The position numbers and the translations under genes were made by a program. This document shows positions 30,889 to 39,680 of a stretch of DNA of 64,000 nt, piece by piece; the first letter of the stretch is position 1, and the number at the start of each line of letters is the position of its first letter. The notes below the pieces were generated by a model. The model was given only the letters and a program-made list of their open reading frames with translations, did not search any database and was not told the DNA's origin. Origin of the DNA: Streptomyces seoulensis (GTDB lineage Bacteria; Actinomycetota; Actinomycetes; Streptomycetales; Streptomycetaceae); the NCBI GenBank assembly GCA_013364255.1, contig CP054936.1, forward strand, positions 7,954,353-8,018,352, written 5' to 3'.

Positions 30889-33036
30889 TCAGTCGTCGCC
30901 CCGTGCCCGCAGCAGCAACAGCGCCACGTCGTCGGCCCGTTCGCGGGCCGCCGCGCTGTGCCGCACCAGACAGTCCGCGAGCACGCCCAGCGGCACCTCC
31001 CCGGCCGCGCCGAGCAACTGCCCCAGCTCGGCGAGCGCGTCCTCGATGTCCACGCCCGGCGACTCGACGAGCCCGTCGGTGTACAGGACGAGCACGGAAC
31101 CGGGGGCGAGGCCGACACGGGTCGTCGGGTACGTCGCCGCCGGGTCGATGCCCAGGAGCGGGCCGCCGGCCAGGTCGAGCACCCGTACCCGCCCGTCGGG
31201 CCGTCTCAGCAGCGGCGGCGGATGCCCGGCCCGGGACATCACGGCGGAGCCGTCGGCCGGATCGAGCCGCAGGTACAGACAACTGGCGAACAGCTCCACC
31301 CCGAGGTCCATCAGCAGCAGGTTGGTGCTCCGCATGACCTCCTGCGGCTCCTGCCCGACCGTCGTGTACGCGCGCACGGCGGTGCGCAGTTGCCCCATCA
31401 GCCCCGCGGCGGTCACGTTGTGGCCCTGCACGTCCCCGATCACGGCCGCCGCCGGACGGGTGGGCACCAGGTCGTAGAAGTCGCCGCCGATCTCCATCCC
31501 CTGGGTGGCCGGCAGATAGCGCGCGGCGGCGTCGAAGCCCGGCACCCGCGGCAACGAGTGCGGCAGCAGCGCCTGTTGCAGGCCGTGCGCCAGCCGGTGC
31601 TTGGCGTCGTAGAGCCGGGCCCGCTCCAGCGCCTGCGCGATCAGGCCGCCCAGGCTGGTCAGGACGGCGCGCTCGTCGGCCGGGAAGGGGTGCGGTTCGG
31701 CGTAGGCGAGCACGCAGGTGCCCACCGGCCGTCCCGAGGCGATGAGCGGCAGGTACGCCCAGGCCGCGAAGTCGTCGCGCACCGGGTACCGCACCGGATA
31801 CAGCCGTTCCAGCTCCTGCCGGGAGCCGAAGAAGGCGGGCGCGCCGGTGGAGAGCACCCGGGTGCTCGGGGTCGGGGCGGACAGCGGGGTGCCGTGGAAC
31901 TGCTCCACGGCCCGGCGGTCGCGGTAGCCGCGCTGCCCGAGCACCTGGAGCCGCCCCGACTGGGAGCCCAGGATCATCAGAGCCTGGCTGCCGACCGCGG
32001 GCACGATCTCGTCCGCGACCAGCTGCACCACGTCCCGCACGCCCACGGCCTCCGTCATCGCCCCGGCCAGGCCCAGCACCCGGGAGATGGTCACCAGGCT
32101 GGAGGAGGAGGCGCCGTCGCCGGGCCGGGGCGTGCCGCGGCCGAGTTCCGCCACCGCGCGGGCCCGGGTGATCCGGACGCTGAGCCCGGTCGCGCTCGGG
32201 TAGAGCCGGAACGACAGCCAGTCGCTCGGCGGCCGCAGCGCGACGAACGCGGTGACCCGCTGGCTGAGCAGCGCGCCCCGGTAGCGGTCCTCGTACATCG
32301 GGTCGTTCAGCCACGGCACCGACGCCCACAACCGGGTGCCGAGCAGTTCGGCGACGGGCAGGCCCAGCAGATCGGCCGCCGCGGTGTTGGCGAAGGAGAC
32401 CCGGCCGTGCACGTCGAGGGCGGCGAGACCGTACGGCAGCCGCGCCACCATCCGGGCCGCCTCGACCGAGCCGAGCGAGCCGGCCGTGCCGCCGGACGTC
32501 CCGGCGGCCGGCAGATCCGGCTCGGCCCGCACCGGCCGGCGCTCGGCCGCTGCCCGCTCCAGCCGCAGGGCCAGCCGGTCGCAGGCCGCGGTCAGGTGAT
32601 CGCGCTCCCAGTCGGACAGCACCGGCGGATGCGCGGCGGGCCAGGTGACGAAGACCGCGCCGTAGGCGGCGGCGCCGGTCGCCAGCGGCAGCGCCGCCAG
32701 GGCGAACGGGTACGGCAGGACGACGGCGATGCGCGGATAGCGGCGCGCCATCTCCTCCTCGCCGCCCACCCAGATCAGCCGCCGCTCGCGCACCGCCTGG
32801 GCGACCGGGATGGGGGCGCTGAGCCCGACCCGCTCCCAGGGCGCGGCGAAGTCGCGCGGCATGCCCGCCATCACCGCCATCTCCAGCACCGGCTGGTCGG
32901 GGGCGAGCAGATAGACCGCGCCGGAGTGGGCGTGGACCTCGTCCAGCAGGGCGGCCAGGGCGAGGGACAGCATCGGCCGTCCGGCCGTACCACGGGGGGC
33001 CGGCGGCGGCTGTCCCGGCCGGTGCCCCTCGGACAC
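30889..33036 (-). CDS. GAF-PAS-GAF-SpoIIE phosphatase
   Basis: A 715-residue cytoplasmic protein. A GAF-like part (about 25-165), a PAS domain (about 180-290, LPYGLAALDVHGRVSFANTAAADLLG), a second GAF (about 310-470) and a PP2C-type SpoIIE domain (about 480-710, IGGDFYDLVPT, VIGDVQGHNVTAAGLMGQLRTA, RAGHPPPLL, ending ADDVALLLLRAR). It would dephosphorylate an anti-sigma antagonist on receipt of a small-molecule or redox signal. GTG 33036 has AGGAGG eight bases upstream. It differs from the other phosphatases here by having no ATPase domain. Confidence 0.9.
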   Translation of the reverse strand: MSEGHRPGQPPPAPRGTAGRPMLSLALAALLDEVHAHSGAVYLLAPDQPVLEMAVMAGMPRDFAAPWERVGLSAPIPVAQAVRERRLIWVGGEEEMARRYPRIAVVLPYPFALAALPLATGAAAYGAVFVTWPAAHPPVLSDWERDHLTAACDRLALRLERAAAERRPVRAEPDLPAAGTSGGTAGSLGSVEAARMVARLPYGLAALDVHGRVSFANTAAADLLGLPVAELLGTRLWASVPWLNDPMYEDRYRGALLSQRVTAFVALRPPSDWLSFRLYPSATGLSVRITRARAVAELGRGTPRPGDGASSSSLVTISRVLGLAGAMTEAVGVRDVVQLVADEIVPAVGSQALMILGSQSGRLQVLGQRGYRDRRAVEQFHGTPLSAPTPSTRVLSTGAPAFFGSRQELERLYPVRYPVRDDFAAWAYLPLIASGRPVGTCVLAYAEPHPFPADERAVLTSLGGLIAQALERARLYDAKHRLAHGLQQALLPHSLPRVPGFDAAARYLPATQGMEIGGDFYDLVPTRPAAAVIGDVQGHNVTAAGLMGQLRTAVRAYTTVGQEPQEVMRSTNLLLMDLGVELFASCLYLRLDPADGSAVMSRAGHPPPLLRRPDGRVRVLDLAGGPLLGIDPAATYPTTRVGLAPGSVLVLYTDGLVESPGVDIEDALAELGQLLGAAGEVPLGVLADCLVRHSAAARERADDVALLLLRARGDD

Positions 33037-33161
33037 GCCGACCACCTCCTCGTCCCCGCCCGGCCGCGTGACGCCCCCGGGATCAAGGCTCCCCCCTGAC
33101 CGCCCCGCGCGCACGGCGAGCGGCGCGGGGGACGCCCCGCGCGCACGGCCGGCGGCCGGCG

Positions 33162-33237
33162 GTCGTACGGACCGTACGACGAGGTGAGGGCCCTCTGGAC
33201 CGTACGGCGGAGTGGGGTCCGTACGACGAGGTGGGGG
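33162..33237. promoter_or_regulatory. Cluster of CGTACG palindromes in a divergent control region
   Basis: GTCGTACGG-A-CCGTACGAC (33162-33180) is a perfect 19-bp palindrome. GGACCGTACGGC (33197-33208) and TCCGTACGAC (33218-33227) repeat the same core, and ACGAGGTG follows two of the sites. The cluster lies between the phosphatase (minus) and the response regulator (plus) and may be the regulator's binding region. No gene is seen in 33037-33438. Confidence 0.5.
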
Positions 33238-33438
33238 CGCGTGGCCGCATCCGTACCCCGGCGGCCGCAGCCCACGCCCCCCACATGGGGCGCACGCCGG
33301 CGGACAAGTGCCACGCGTGCGCCCCCGCGCATCCCGATGGCTTGTTCTCCGCGCACGGTGACGGCCCGCGCCCCCAAGAATGGGGCACGCGCTGACCATC
33401 CGCGGACAACCGGTGCAAGGTGAGCTGAAGGGGCGGCA

Positions 33439-34047
33439 GTGATCCGGGTACTTCTGGTGAACGACGCGCGTCTGGTGCGCTCCGTCATGGCGGAGTGGTT
33501 GCGCCGGGAGGCCGACCTGAGGGTGTACGACACACCGTGGCGCGGCGCGGCGGCCATGGTGCGGGCCGTCCGGCCGGACGTCTGCGCGGCCGACCTCGAC
33601 CACACCGCCGCCCGCGGACTGCCGCCGCTGAACGAACTCAGCCCCCCGGGCGCCGCCCGCCGCCCGCCTCGCCTGCTCGTGCTGACCGGCGCGGACCGCC
33701 CCGCCCTGCTGCGGCGGGCCATGGAGGCGGGCGCGCTCGGCTACGTCGACAAGAAAGGCTCGCCGGACCGGCTGGTGCACGGCATCCGGCGCGTCGCCGC
33801 GGGGGAGCGCTTCGTCGACGACTCGCTGGGACTCGGCTTCGGCAAGGCCGCCGAGATGCCGCTCACCCGGCGCGAACTGAGCGTGCTGTCCCTGGCCGCC
33901 GAGGGTGCCTCCGTCGCCGAGATCGCCGGCAGCCTGCACCTGTCCCACGGGACCGTGCGCAACTACATGGCGGCCATCACCCGCAAGACCGGGGCGCGCA
34001 ACCGCATCGACGCGATCAGGATCTCGCACGGCGAGGGATGGCTGTGA
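33439..34047 (+). CDS. LuxR/NarL-type response regulator
   Basis: A 202-residue two-domain regulator. The receiver (1-120) starts RVLLVNDARLVRSV with a single acidic residue where two are usual; ADLDH near 53 supplies the phosphorylated Asp, and YVDKKGS near 108 the conserved Lys. The DNA-binding domain (about 135-200) is a LuxR helix-turn-helix, LTRRELSVLSLAAEGASVAE to LHLSHGTVRNYM. It resembles DesR-type regulators. No sensor kinase is adjacent. GTG start with AAGGGG upstream. It is read toward a GAF/SpoIIE phosphatase gene. Confidence 0.88.
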   Translation: MIRVLLVNDARLVRSVMAEWLRREADLRVYDTPWRGAAAMVRAVRPDVCAADLDHTAARGLPPLNELSPPGAARRPPRLLVLTGADRPALLRRAMEAGALGYVDKKGSPDRLVHGIRRVAAGERFVDDSLGLGFGKAAEMPLTRRELSVLSLAAEGASVAEIAGSLHLSHGTVRNYMAAITRKTGARNRIDAIRISHGEGWL

Positions 34048-34167
34048 CCCAAGTGCCCCGCGGGACGCGCGGTGCGCGGCCGGCGGCCGGCCGCCGATGC
34101 TCCCGGGCGTGCGACCGGGCGGAACGTGCTGTCACAGGGGCTGCGCCCCGCCGCGATACGCGCTGTA

Positions 34168-36627
34168 ATGGCCAACGTGGTCAGTGAGGGCACGACGGCA
34201 CGCGGAACGAGGACGTCACGGCTCGCGCGCGCCGAACTCGCCCTCGCGACGCTGACCGCGGGCCCGCCCGTCCCGGAACGGACGCACCAGATCCTGGAAC
34301 AGGCCCTCGTCTTCACCGGCGCCGCGTTCGCGGGCGTCTACACCCCAGGCGACGGCGGTGACGCGCTGTGCCTGTCGGACGCCGCCGGAGTGCCGCGCAC
34401 CCTGTACGGACTGCGCGACGCCTACCCCCTGACCGGACCGTCCCCGCCGGCCGACGCCCGCCGCACCGGACGGCCCGTGTGGCGGGGCCCCGCCGAACTC
34501 GCCGCCTGCGCCGACTTCCGGCGGATGCCCGTGGGCGACGTCTTCGTGGCCGCGCTGCCCCTGACCGGCCAGGCGGGCGGCTGCCTGCTCGCCGTCACCG
34601 AGCGCCCCGGCGGCTTCGACGACGAGAACCGCGCCTGCCTCCACCTGATCGCCGAGGCCGTCGCCTGCCCCGCGCCCGCGCGCACCCCCCGGGGCGGCGA
34701 GCTGCCGCCCGGCGGCTTCTCCCTGGCCATGGACACCGGGCGGATCGACGTCGACGACGACGTCCTCGGCCTGTTCGGCATCGACCGCGCCGGCTTCGAC
34801 GGCAAGGTGGAGACCCTGCTCGCCCGGACCGTCCCCGACGACCTGCCCTCGCTGATGTCCGTGGTCGAGGCCGACCACCTGTCCATCGGCGAACGCGAAC
34901 TGGAGTTCCGCGTCCTGCGGCCCACGGGCCCGCCCCGGTGGCTGCGGCTGCGCGGCCGGCTGCTGCCCGGCGGCGAGGGCCGCCCCGCCCGCCTGGTCGG
35001 CACCCTCGCCGACGCCTCCGCGCTGCGCTCCGGGGTCACCGACGTCGCCCGCGTCCAGCGGCTCGCCGCCGCGCTGGCCACCGCCGGCACCGTCCGCGAC
35101 GTCAGCCAGGCCGTGGTGGCCGCCCTGCGCAGACCGCTGCGCGCCGACCGGATCGCCCTCGCCGAGCTGGAGAACGACCGGCTCGTCGTCACCGTCCTCG
35201 ACCCGCCCGAACCCGAGTCCTGGCCCCAACTGTGGCGCCTGGAGTGGCGCGGCGAATGGCCCGACGCGCCCGTGCGGGCCATGCCCACCCTGGCCGCCGC
35301 CCTGCGCGAGGGCCGCGCCGGCATATGGCCCGCCGGGACCGCCCTCGAACCCGCCCTCGCCGAGGTCGGCCCGGGCGGCCTCGCCGTGCTGCCGCTGCCC
35401 GCCGGCGGCCGGATGGCCGGCGCCTGCCTGATCGGCTGGGACACCCCGCACGACTTCGGTCCCGACGAACGCGCCCTGCTCACCGCCTCGGCGGGCCTCG
35501 CCGGACAGGCCCTGATGCGCGCCCACGCCTTCGACGCCGAGCACGAACTCGTCGGCACCCTCCAGCGCACCCTGCTGCCGCGCCGGCTGCCCCGGCTCCC
35601 CGGCGCCGAGGCCGTCGCCCGCTACCTGCCCGCGACCGCCGGCCTCGAAGTCGGCGGCGACTGGTACGACGTGATCCCGCTGCCCGACCACCACGTCGCC
35701 CTCGTCATCGGCGACGTCCAGGGACACAGCGCGGGCGCCGCCACCCTGATGGGCCAGATGCGCACCGCGCTGCGCGCCTACGCCGTCGAGGGCCACCCGC
35801 CGGACGTGGTCGTCTCGCACGCCAACCGGCTCCTGCTGGACATGGAGACCGACCTCTTCGCCACCTGCGCCTACGTCGACGTCGACATGGAGGCCGGCAC
35901 CGCCTGGTGCGTGCGCGCCGGACACCTGCCGCCGGTGCTGCGCCACCCGGACGGCGGTACCGAGATCGTGCACGCCGAGGGCGGACCGCCCCTCGGCGTG
36001 CAGAGCGAGGCCGACTTCCCGATGACGCCCGTCCGGCTCCGGTCCGGAGCCGTGCTCGCGCTGGCCACCGACGGCCTCGTGGAGTCGCCGGACGCCGACA
36101 TCGACGTGGGCCTCGACCGGCTCGCCCGCGGCCTGGCCGGCGCCGACCCCGGCCACCTCGGCCTGGTCGCCGACGCGCTGCTGACCGGCGCCCGCCGCGA
36201 CGACGACATCGCCCTGCTCCTGCTGCGCTACGACGGCCTCGCCGTGCGCCCGCTCAGGGAGAGCTGGACGGTGTGGCGGGTCCCCGAGGCGGTCCGGCAC
36301 GCCCGCCGCTTCACCCGGCGCGCCCTGCGCACCTGGGGGGTGACCGAGGAGGTGGACTCCGTGCTGCTCATCGTCTCGGAACTGGTCACCAACGCCCTCG
36401 TGCACACCGGGGGCCAGGTCCGCCTGGACCTCACCCTCGTCAACCGCCGGCTGCGAATCGCCGTGGCGGACGGCTCGCCGCGTACCCCGGTCAAGCCGCC
36501 CAGCATCGGCTGGGAGGCCACCGGCGGCCGGGGCATCTACCTCGTCGAGGCGCTGTCCGCCGCCTGGGGCACGCTCCCGGTGGGCGGCGGCAAGCAGGTG
36601 TGGTGCGAGCTGCCGCTGCGGGGCTGA
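34168..36627 (+). CDS. GAF-PAS-GAF-SpoIIE phosphatase with C-terminal HATPase
   Basis: An 819-residue multi-domain protein: GAF (about 25-160), a degenerate PAS (about 185-285), GAF (about 295-450), SpoIIE PP2C domain (about 455-680, VGGDWYDVIPLPDHH, VIGDVQGHSAGAATLMGQMRTA, RAGHLPPVL) and an anti-sigma-like ATPase (about 690-819, LIVSELVTNALVHTGG, GGRGIYLVEALSAAWG). The PP2C domain is closely similar to that of the phosphatase at 30889, suggesting duplication. The ATG at 34168 is chosen; no strong ribosome binding site precedes it, and GTG 34126 or GTG 34177 are possible. It follows the response regulator by 120 bases on the same strand. Confidence 0.88.
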   Translation: MANVVSEGTTARGTRTSRLARAELALATLTAGPPVPERTHQILEQALVFTGAAFAGVYTPGDGGDALCLSDAAGVPRTLYGLRDAYPLTGPSPPADARRTGRPVWRGPAELAACADFRRMPVGDVFVAALPLTGQAGGCLLAVTERPGGFDDENRACLHLIAEAVACPAPARTPRGGELPPGGFSLAMDTGRIDVDDDVLGLFGIDRAGFDGKVETLLARTVPDDLPSLMSVVEADHLSIGERELEFRVLRPTGPPRWLRLRGRLLPGGEGRPARLVGTLADASALRSGVTDVARVQRLAAALATAGTVRDVSQAVVAALRRPLRADRIALAELENDRLVVTVLDPPEPESWPQLWRLEWRGEWPDAPVRAMPTLAAALREGRAGIWPAGTALEPALAEVGPGGLAVLPLPAGGRMAGACLIGWDTPHDFGPDERALLTASAGLAGQALMRAHAFDAEHELVGTLQRTLLPRRLPRLPGAEAVARYLPATAGLEVGGDWYDVIPLPDHHVALVIGDVQGHSAGAATLMGQMRTALRAYAVEGHPPDVVVSHANRLLLDMETDLFATCAYVDVDMEAGTAWCVRAGHLPPVLRHPDGGTEIVHAEGGPPLGVQSEADFPMTPVRLRSGAVLALATDGLVESPDADIDVGLDRLARGLAGADPGHLGLVADALLTGARRDDDIALLLLRYDGLAVRPLRESWTVWRVPEAVRHARRFTRRALRTWGVTEEVDSVLLIVSELVTNALVHTGGQVRLDLTLVNRRLRIAVADGSPRTPVKPPSIGWEATGGRGIYLVEALSAAWGTLPVGGGKQVWCELPLRG

Positions 36628-36723
36628 GCCACACCCGGGCGGACCGCCGGCCGGGTGTGCCGCGCGACCGTCGCGGCCGCTCCGAGTCGCCGCTCACACC
36701 CGCGGTGATTAGGGTCGTGGGTT

Positions 36724-36996
36724 GTGTCACACACTTTCGAAGAGCTGGTGGCGAAGCAGCGGGCGGCCGACGAGGCGCACACCCGGGTCCAGCAATTGCG
36801 CGAGAACTACGGCCCGCCCGCACAGGTGCGCTGGACCGCGCTGCAGAGCGAGACGTACGAGACGGCCGTACGGGCCTGGCGCGACCTCGCCCGCGACCTC
36901 CAGTCCGCCCTGAACGCCTACGCGACCGACGAGGGCAGACCCCGTCCGGAGATCGAGTCCGCCGTGACGAGAGCGGCCCACCCGGACGGCGGGTGA
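36724..36996 (+). CDS. Small conserved helical protein, unknown function
   Basis: A 90-residue hydrophilic protein (SHTFEELVAKQRAADEAHTR) predicted to be mostly helix, with heptad-like spacing in the middle. It has no membrane segment. GTG start at 36724. Codon usage is normal for the host, and I recall similar small Streptomyces proteins without function. Confidence 0.7.
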   Translation: MSHTFEELVAKQRAADEAHTRVQQLRENYGPPAQVRWTALQSETYETAVRAWRDLARDLQSALNAYATDEGRPRPEIESAVTRAAHPDGG

Positions 36997-37044
36997 GCCC
37001 GCCCCGGCACGCATCCGCTCGTCGGGGGCGGGTACCCGGGGCGC

Positions 37045-37416
37045 ATGGACAGAACCGGGTACGACATGGCGGCCGGCGCGGGCTCGGCCGTCGGCATCCT
37101 TCTCGTGGTCATCGGCGGTCTGATCGTCGTGGGGCTGCTGCTCTGGGCGGTCCGGTTCGGCATCAAGGTCAAGCAGCGCGAGCCCAGGACCCCCAGGGGC
37201 GGCGAGCATCCGACGCTGCCCGACTCCGGGCCGGTCCACGAGACGCGGCAGCGGCGCGAACCGGACGAGGTGCCCCGCGCCGAGGAGACCGGCCGCCGGC
37301 TGAGCCCGCACGAACTGGGGTCCCCCGGCACCCGGCGCAGCGAGGACCAGGACCGGCCGCGCTGGGACCAGGGCTCCGGCGGCTCCTTCGGCAGCGGCGG
37401 CTCCGGCGGCAGGTGA
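37045..37416 (+). CDS. DUF6479-like single-pass membrane protein
   Basis: A 123-residue protein. A short outside start is followed by one membrane helix (about 10-38, SAVGILLVVIGGLIVVGLLLWAV, quoted in part: GILLVVIGGLIVVGLLLW) and a charged, disordered cytoplasmic tail ending in GSGGSFGSGGSGGR. The layout is that of DUF6479-type Streptomyces proteins. Function unknown. Confidence 0.75.
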   Translation: MDRTGYDMAAGAGSAVGILLVVIGGLIVVGLLLWAVRFGIKVKQREPRTPRGGEHPTLPDSGPVHETRQRREPDEVPRAEETGRRLSPHELGSPGTRRSEDQDRPRWDQGSGGSFGSGGSGGR

Positions 37417-37532
37417 GCGGGCCGCCGCGCCCGGGGTTTGCCCGCGGCGTGCCCGGGGACCCGACCGGCCAGGACGGCGGGGCGCGACCGAGCCCCCGCA
37501 CCGCACCCGAAGCAGAAGGTGGATGAGGAGCC

Positions 37533-37712
37533 GTGACCGCGCAGATCGTCGAGACACCGGCAGCCGGCAGCCCCGAGACGGGCTGGGCGCAGTCCCGCCG
37601 GCAGGGGAAGCAGGGCGTACGCACCTGTCTCCCGGCACTCGAGGAGCAGCGCGGCGGCCTGCGGCGCGACCGCACCGGACCCGAGTGGAACATCGTGCGG
37701 GGCGAGGACTGA
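37533..37712 (+). CDS. Small 59-residue protein, unknown function
   Basis: GTG at 37533, with GATGAGGAG just upstream, opens a frame of 59 codons to TGA at 37710-37712. Nearly all third positions are G or C, as in real host genes. The product starts TAQIVETPAAGSPETGWAQ, has one Cys and no membrane segment, and ends GPEWNIVRGED. It follows the DUF6479-like gene by 116 bases. I do not recognise a family. Confidence 0.55.
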   Translation: MTAQIVETPAAGSPETGWAQSRRQGKQGVRTCLPALEEQRGGLRRDRTGPEWNIVRGED

Positions 37713-37821
37713 CGGACCTTCGCGCGAGGCGGGGACCGACGAAGACCGAAACCCCGAGCACGGCCTGTGGGGGTGCCGGCGCCGAGCGCGCCGGGCACCC
37801 CCACAGGTCGTGTCGGCCCTG

Positions 37822-38409
37822 TCAGCCGTGGGTCTTGGCCAGCAGTTCCAGGATCTCGGCGGTCGTACCCGTCTCGCCCAGACGCGGGAAGATCCGCTCC
37901 ACGCTGTTGCGGTGGGTCTCCTCGGCCATGTCGCTCATGGCGTCGGTGGCCAGCGTGACGTGGTAGCCGTGCTCGTGGGCGGCGCGCGCGGTGGACTCCA
38001 CGCCGATGCTCGTGGCGATGCCGGTGAGCACGATCTGCGTCACCCCGCGGCGGCGCAGCTGCACATCGAGGTCGGTGCCGTGGAAGGCGCCCCAGTTGCG
38101 CTTGGTGACGGTGATGTCGCCCGGGTGGCCGGACAGCTCGGGAACGATCACGTCCCAGCCCTCGGGGCGGGCGTGGCCGCCCGCGCGGGACGCCTCGGTG
38201 CGGCCGGGCACCGCGTCCGCGCCGTCGGCGCCGAACGAGACCCGGACCAGGACGACCGGCAGGTCGTGGGCGCGGAAGGCGTCGGCGAGCTCGGCCGACC
38301 GCGCCACCACCTCGGTGCCCGGGTGGGGGACGGTCGGCGCGCCGGCGATGCCGGCCTGAAGATCGATCACCACGAGGGCGGTCCGCGGATCGAGGGTGGT
38401 GAGAGCCAT
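37822..38409 (-). CDS. Isochorismatase-family (cysteine hydrolase fold) protein lacking the nucleophile
   Basis: A 195-residue alpha/beta protein. The first catalytic Asp is in LVVIDLQAG and the Lys in TVTKRNWGAF, but the nucleophile loop reads GIATSIGVESTARAA, so the usual Cys is replaced by Gly (SIGVEST in place of the DVCVxxT form). True isochorismatases do not need the Cys, but amidases do, so this branch probably performs hydrolysis of a different kind. It lies 83 bases downstream of a MarR gene on the same strand and is probably controlled by it. Confidence 0.85.
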   Translation of the reverse strand: MALTTLDPRTALVVIDLQAGIAGAPTVPHPGTEVVARSAELADAFRAHDLPVVLVRVSFGADGADAVPGRTEASRAGGHARPEGWDVIVPELSGHPGDITVTKRNWGAFHGTDLDVQLRRRGVTQIVLTGIATSIGVESTARAAHEHGYHVTLATDAMSDMAEETHRNSVERIFPRLGETGTTAEILELLAKTHG

Positions 38410-38492
38410 GGCTCGGGCCTTTCGGGGGGAGAGGTGTGCGGGGGACCCGAAGCGTGCCGGGGCACTCGGAGTCAGGGGCGGGACAGCCCGCG

Positions 38493-38954
38493 TCACGGGC
38501 GGGACAGCCGTTCCATCAGCGCCAGCGCCTCGATCAGCGTCTGCCGCTCGTCCTCGGTGAACCGGTCGTCGAGGGCCCGGGTCAGCCATTCGGCGCGGAC
38601 CTGGCGATTGCCCTCGATGCGCTCCCGGCCGTCCTCGGTCAGGGTGACCAGCTGACGCCGGCCGTCGGCCGGGTCGGGGCTGCGCAGGATCAGCCCGTGC
38701 TGCTCCAGGGCGGCCAGCGTGGTGGCCATCGACTGGGGGCGGACGCCCTCGGCGGCGGCCAGGGCGCTGGCCGTGGCCGCTCCGTGCTTGCCGACCAGGG
38801 TGAGCGCGGAGACCTGGGAGGGCGTGAGGTCGTCCTCCCGGGCGACCTCACGGATCCGGCGCCGCAGCCGGCTGAACACCACCCGCAGGTCGCGCGCGGC
38901 GCGGCCGGCGGAGGCGGAGACGCCCTCGGGCGCCTCGGCGGGCTTCTGGTCCAT
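38493..38954 (-). CDS. MarR-family transcriptional regulator
   Basis: A 153-residue winged-helix repressor. The DNA-binding region (about 45-110) shows LTPSQVSALTLVGKHGAATASAL and the wing DPADGRRQLVTLTEDG. The long start and end helices would form the dimer. Start ATG 38954 is the first after the operator-like repeats; upstream starts would place protein-coding sequence through them. It likely represses itself and the isochorismatase-like gene and is released by a small phenolic or oxidant ligand. Confidence 0.9.
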   Translation of the reverse strand: MDQKPAEAPEGVSASAGRAARDLRVVFSRLRRRIREVAREDDLTPSQVSALTLVGKHGAATASALAAAEGVRPQSMATTLAALEQHGLILRSPDPADGRRQLVTLTEDGRERIEGNRQVRAEWLTRALDDRFTEDERQTLIEALALMERLSRP

Positions 38955-38971
38955 GACCGTCACCGTAGAAC

Positions 38972-38997
38972 GTTCAACTGAAACTGTCCAGTTGGAA
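38972..38997. promoter_or_regulatory. MarR operator candidate
   Basis: CAACTG (38975-38980) and CAGTTG (38989-38994) are inverted repeats eight bases apart, in an unusually AT-rich patch with further AACTG copies, just 18 bases before the MarR ATG. Position and symmetry fit an autoregulatory operator. Confidence 0.55.
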
Positions 38998-39091
38998 CTG
39001 AACAGCCTCACCTGCATACCTGCGCTCGCCCCGGGCGGCCCGGACGGCCTCCGTACGCCCGCCGGACGTCGTCCCGCAGTACGCTGACGCC

Positions 39092-39601
39092 GTGCGTCTG
39101 CTCCTCGTGTCCGACACCCACCTGCCCAAGCGGGCCAAGGAACTGCCGGAGCCGCTGCTCGCCGAACTCCCGCGCGCCGACGTCGTCTTCCACGCCGGGG
39201 ACTGGGTCGACGCCGCCACCCTGGACCTGCTGGAGAGCCGTAGCCGCCGTCTGATCGCCGTCCACGGCAACAACGACGGCCCCGACCTGCGCGCCCGCCT
39301 GCCCGAGGTGGCCCGCGCCGAGCTGGACGGCCTGCGCTTCGGCGTCGTCCACGAGACCGGTCCGGCCCAGGGCCGCGAGGCGCGCTGCGCGGCCCGCTTC
39401 CCCGACCTCGACGTGCTGGTCTTCGGGCACAGCCACATCCCCTGGGACACCACCGCGGCCACCGGGCTGCGGCTCCTCAACCCCGGCTCGCCGACCGACC
39501 GGCGGCGTCAGCCGCACTGCACCTACATGACCGCCGCCCTCGACGGCGGCCGCCTCGCCGAGGTGCGGCTGCACCGGCTCCCGCGGCGCCGGACCCGCTG
39601 A
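39092..39601 (+). CDS. YfcE/MJ0936-type metallophosphoesterase
   Basis: A 169-residue two-metal phosphodiesterase. The ligand motifs occur in order: LLVSDTHLPK, FHAGDWVD, AVHGNNDG, GVVHETGP and VFGHSHIPW. It is the length of the single-domain YfcE group, which splits small phosphodiesters. GTG start at 39092. It is divergent from the MarR gene. Confidence 0.9.
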   Translation: MRLLLVSDTHLPKRAKELPEPLLAELPRADVVFHAGDWVDAATLDLLESRSRRLIAVHGNNDGPDLRARLPEVARAELDGLRFGVVHETGPAQGREARCAARFPDLDVLVFGHSHIPWDTTAATGLRLLNPGSPTDRRRQPHCTYMTAALDGGRLAEVRLHRLPRRRTR

Positions 39602-39656
39602 CGGCGGCGGGGCCGCCGCCCGGAACGGCGGGGCGGGACGGTGGGGGCAGCGAAGA

Positions 39657-39680
39657 GGGCGGCCCGCTCTGGGGCCGCCC
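39657..39680 (+). terminator. Terminator after the phosphoesterase gene
   Basis: GGGCGGCC and GGCCGCCC form a perfect stem with an eight-base loop, 55 bases after the stop, followed by a C/T-rich run. Confidence 0.6.
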
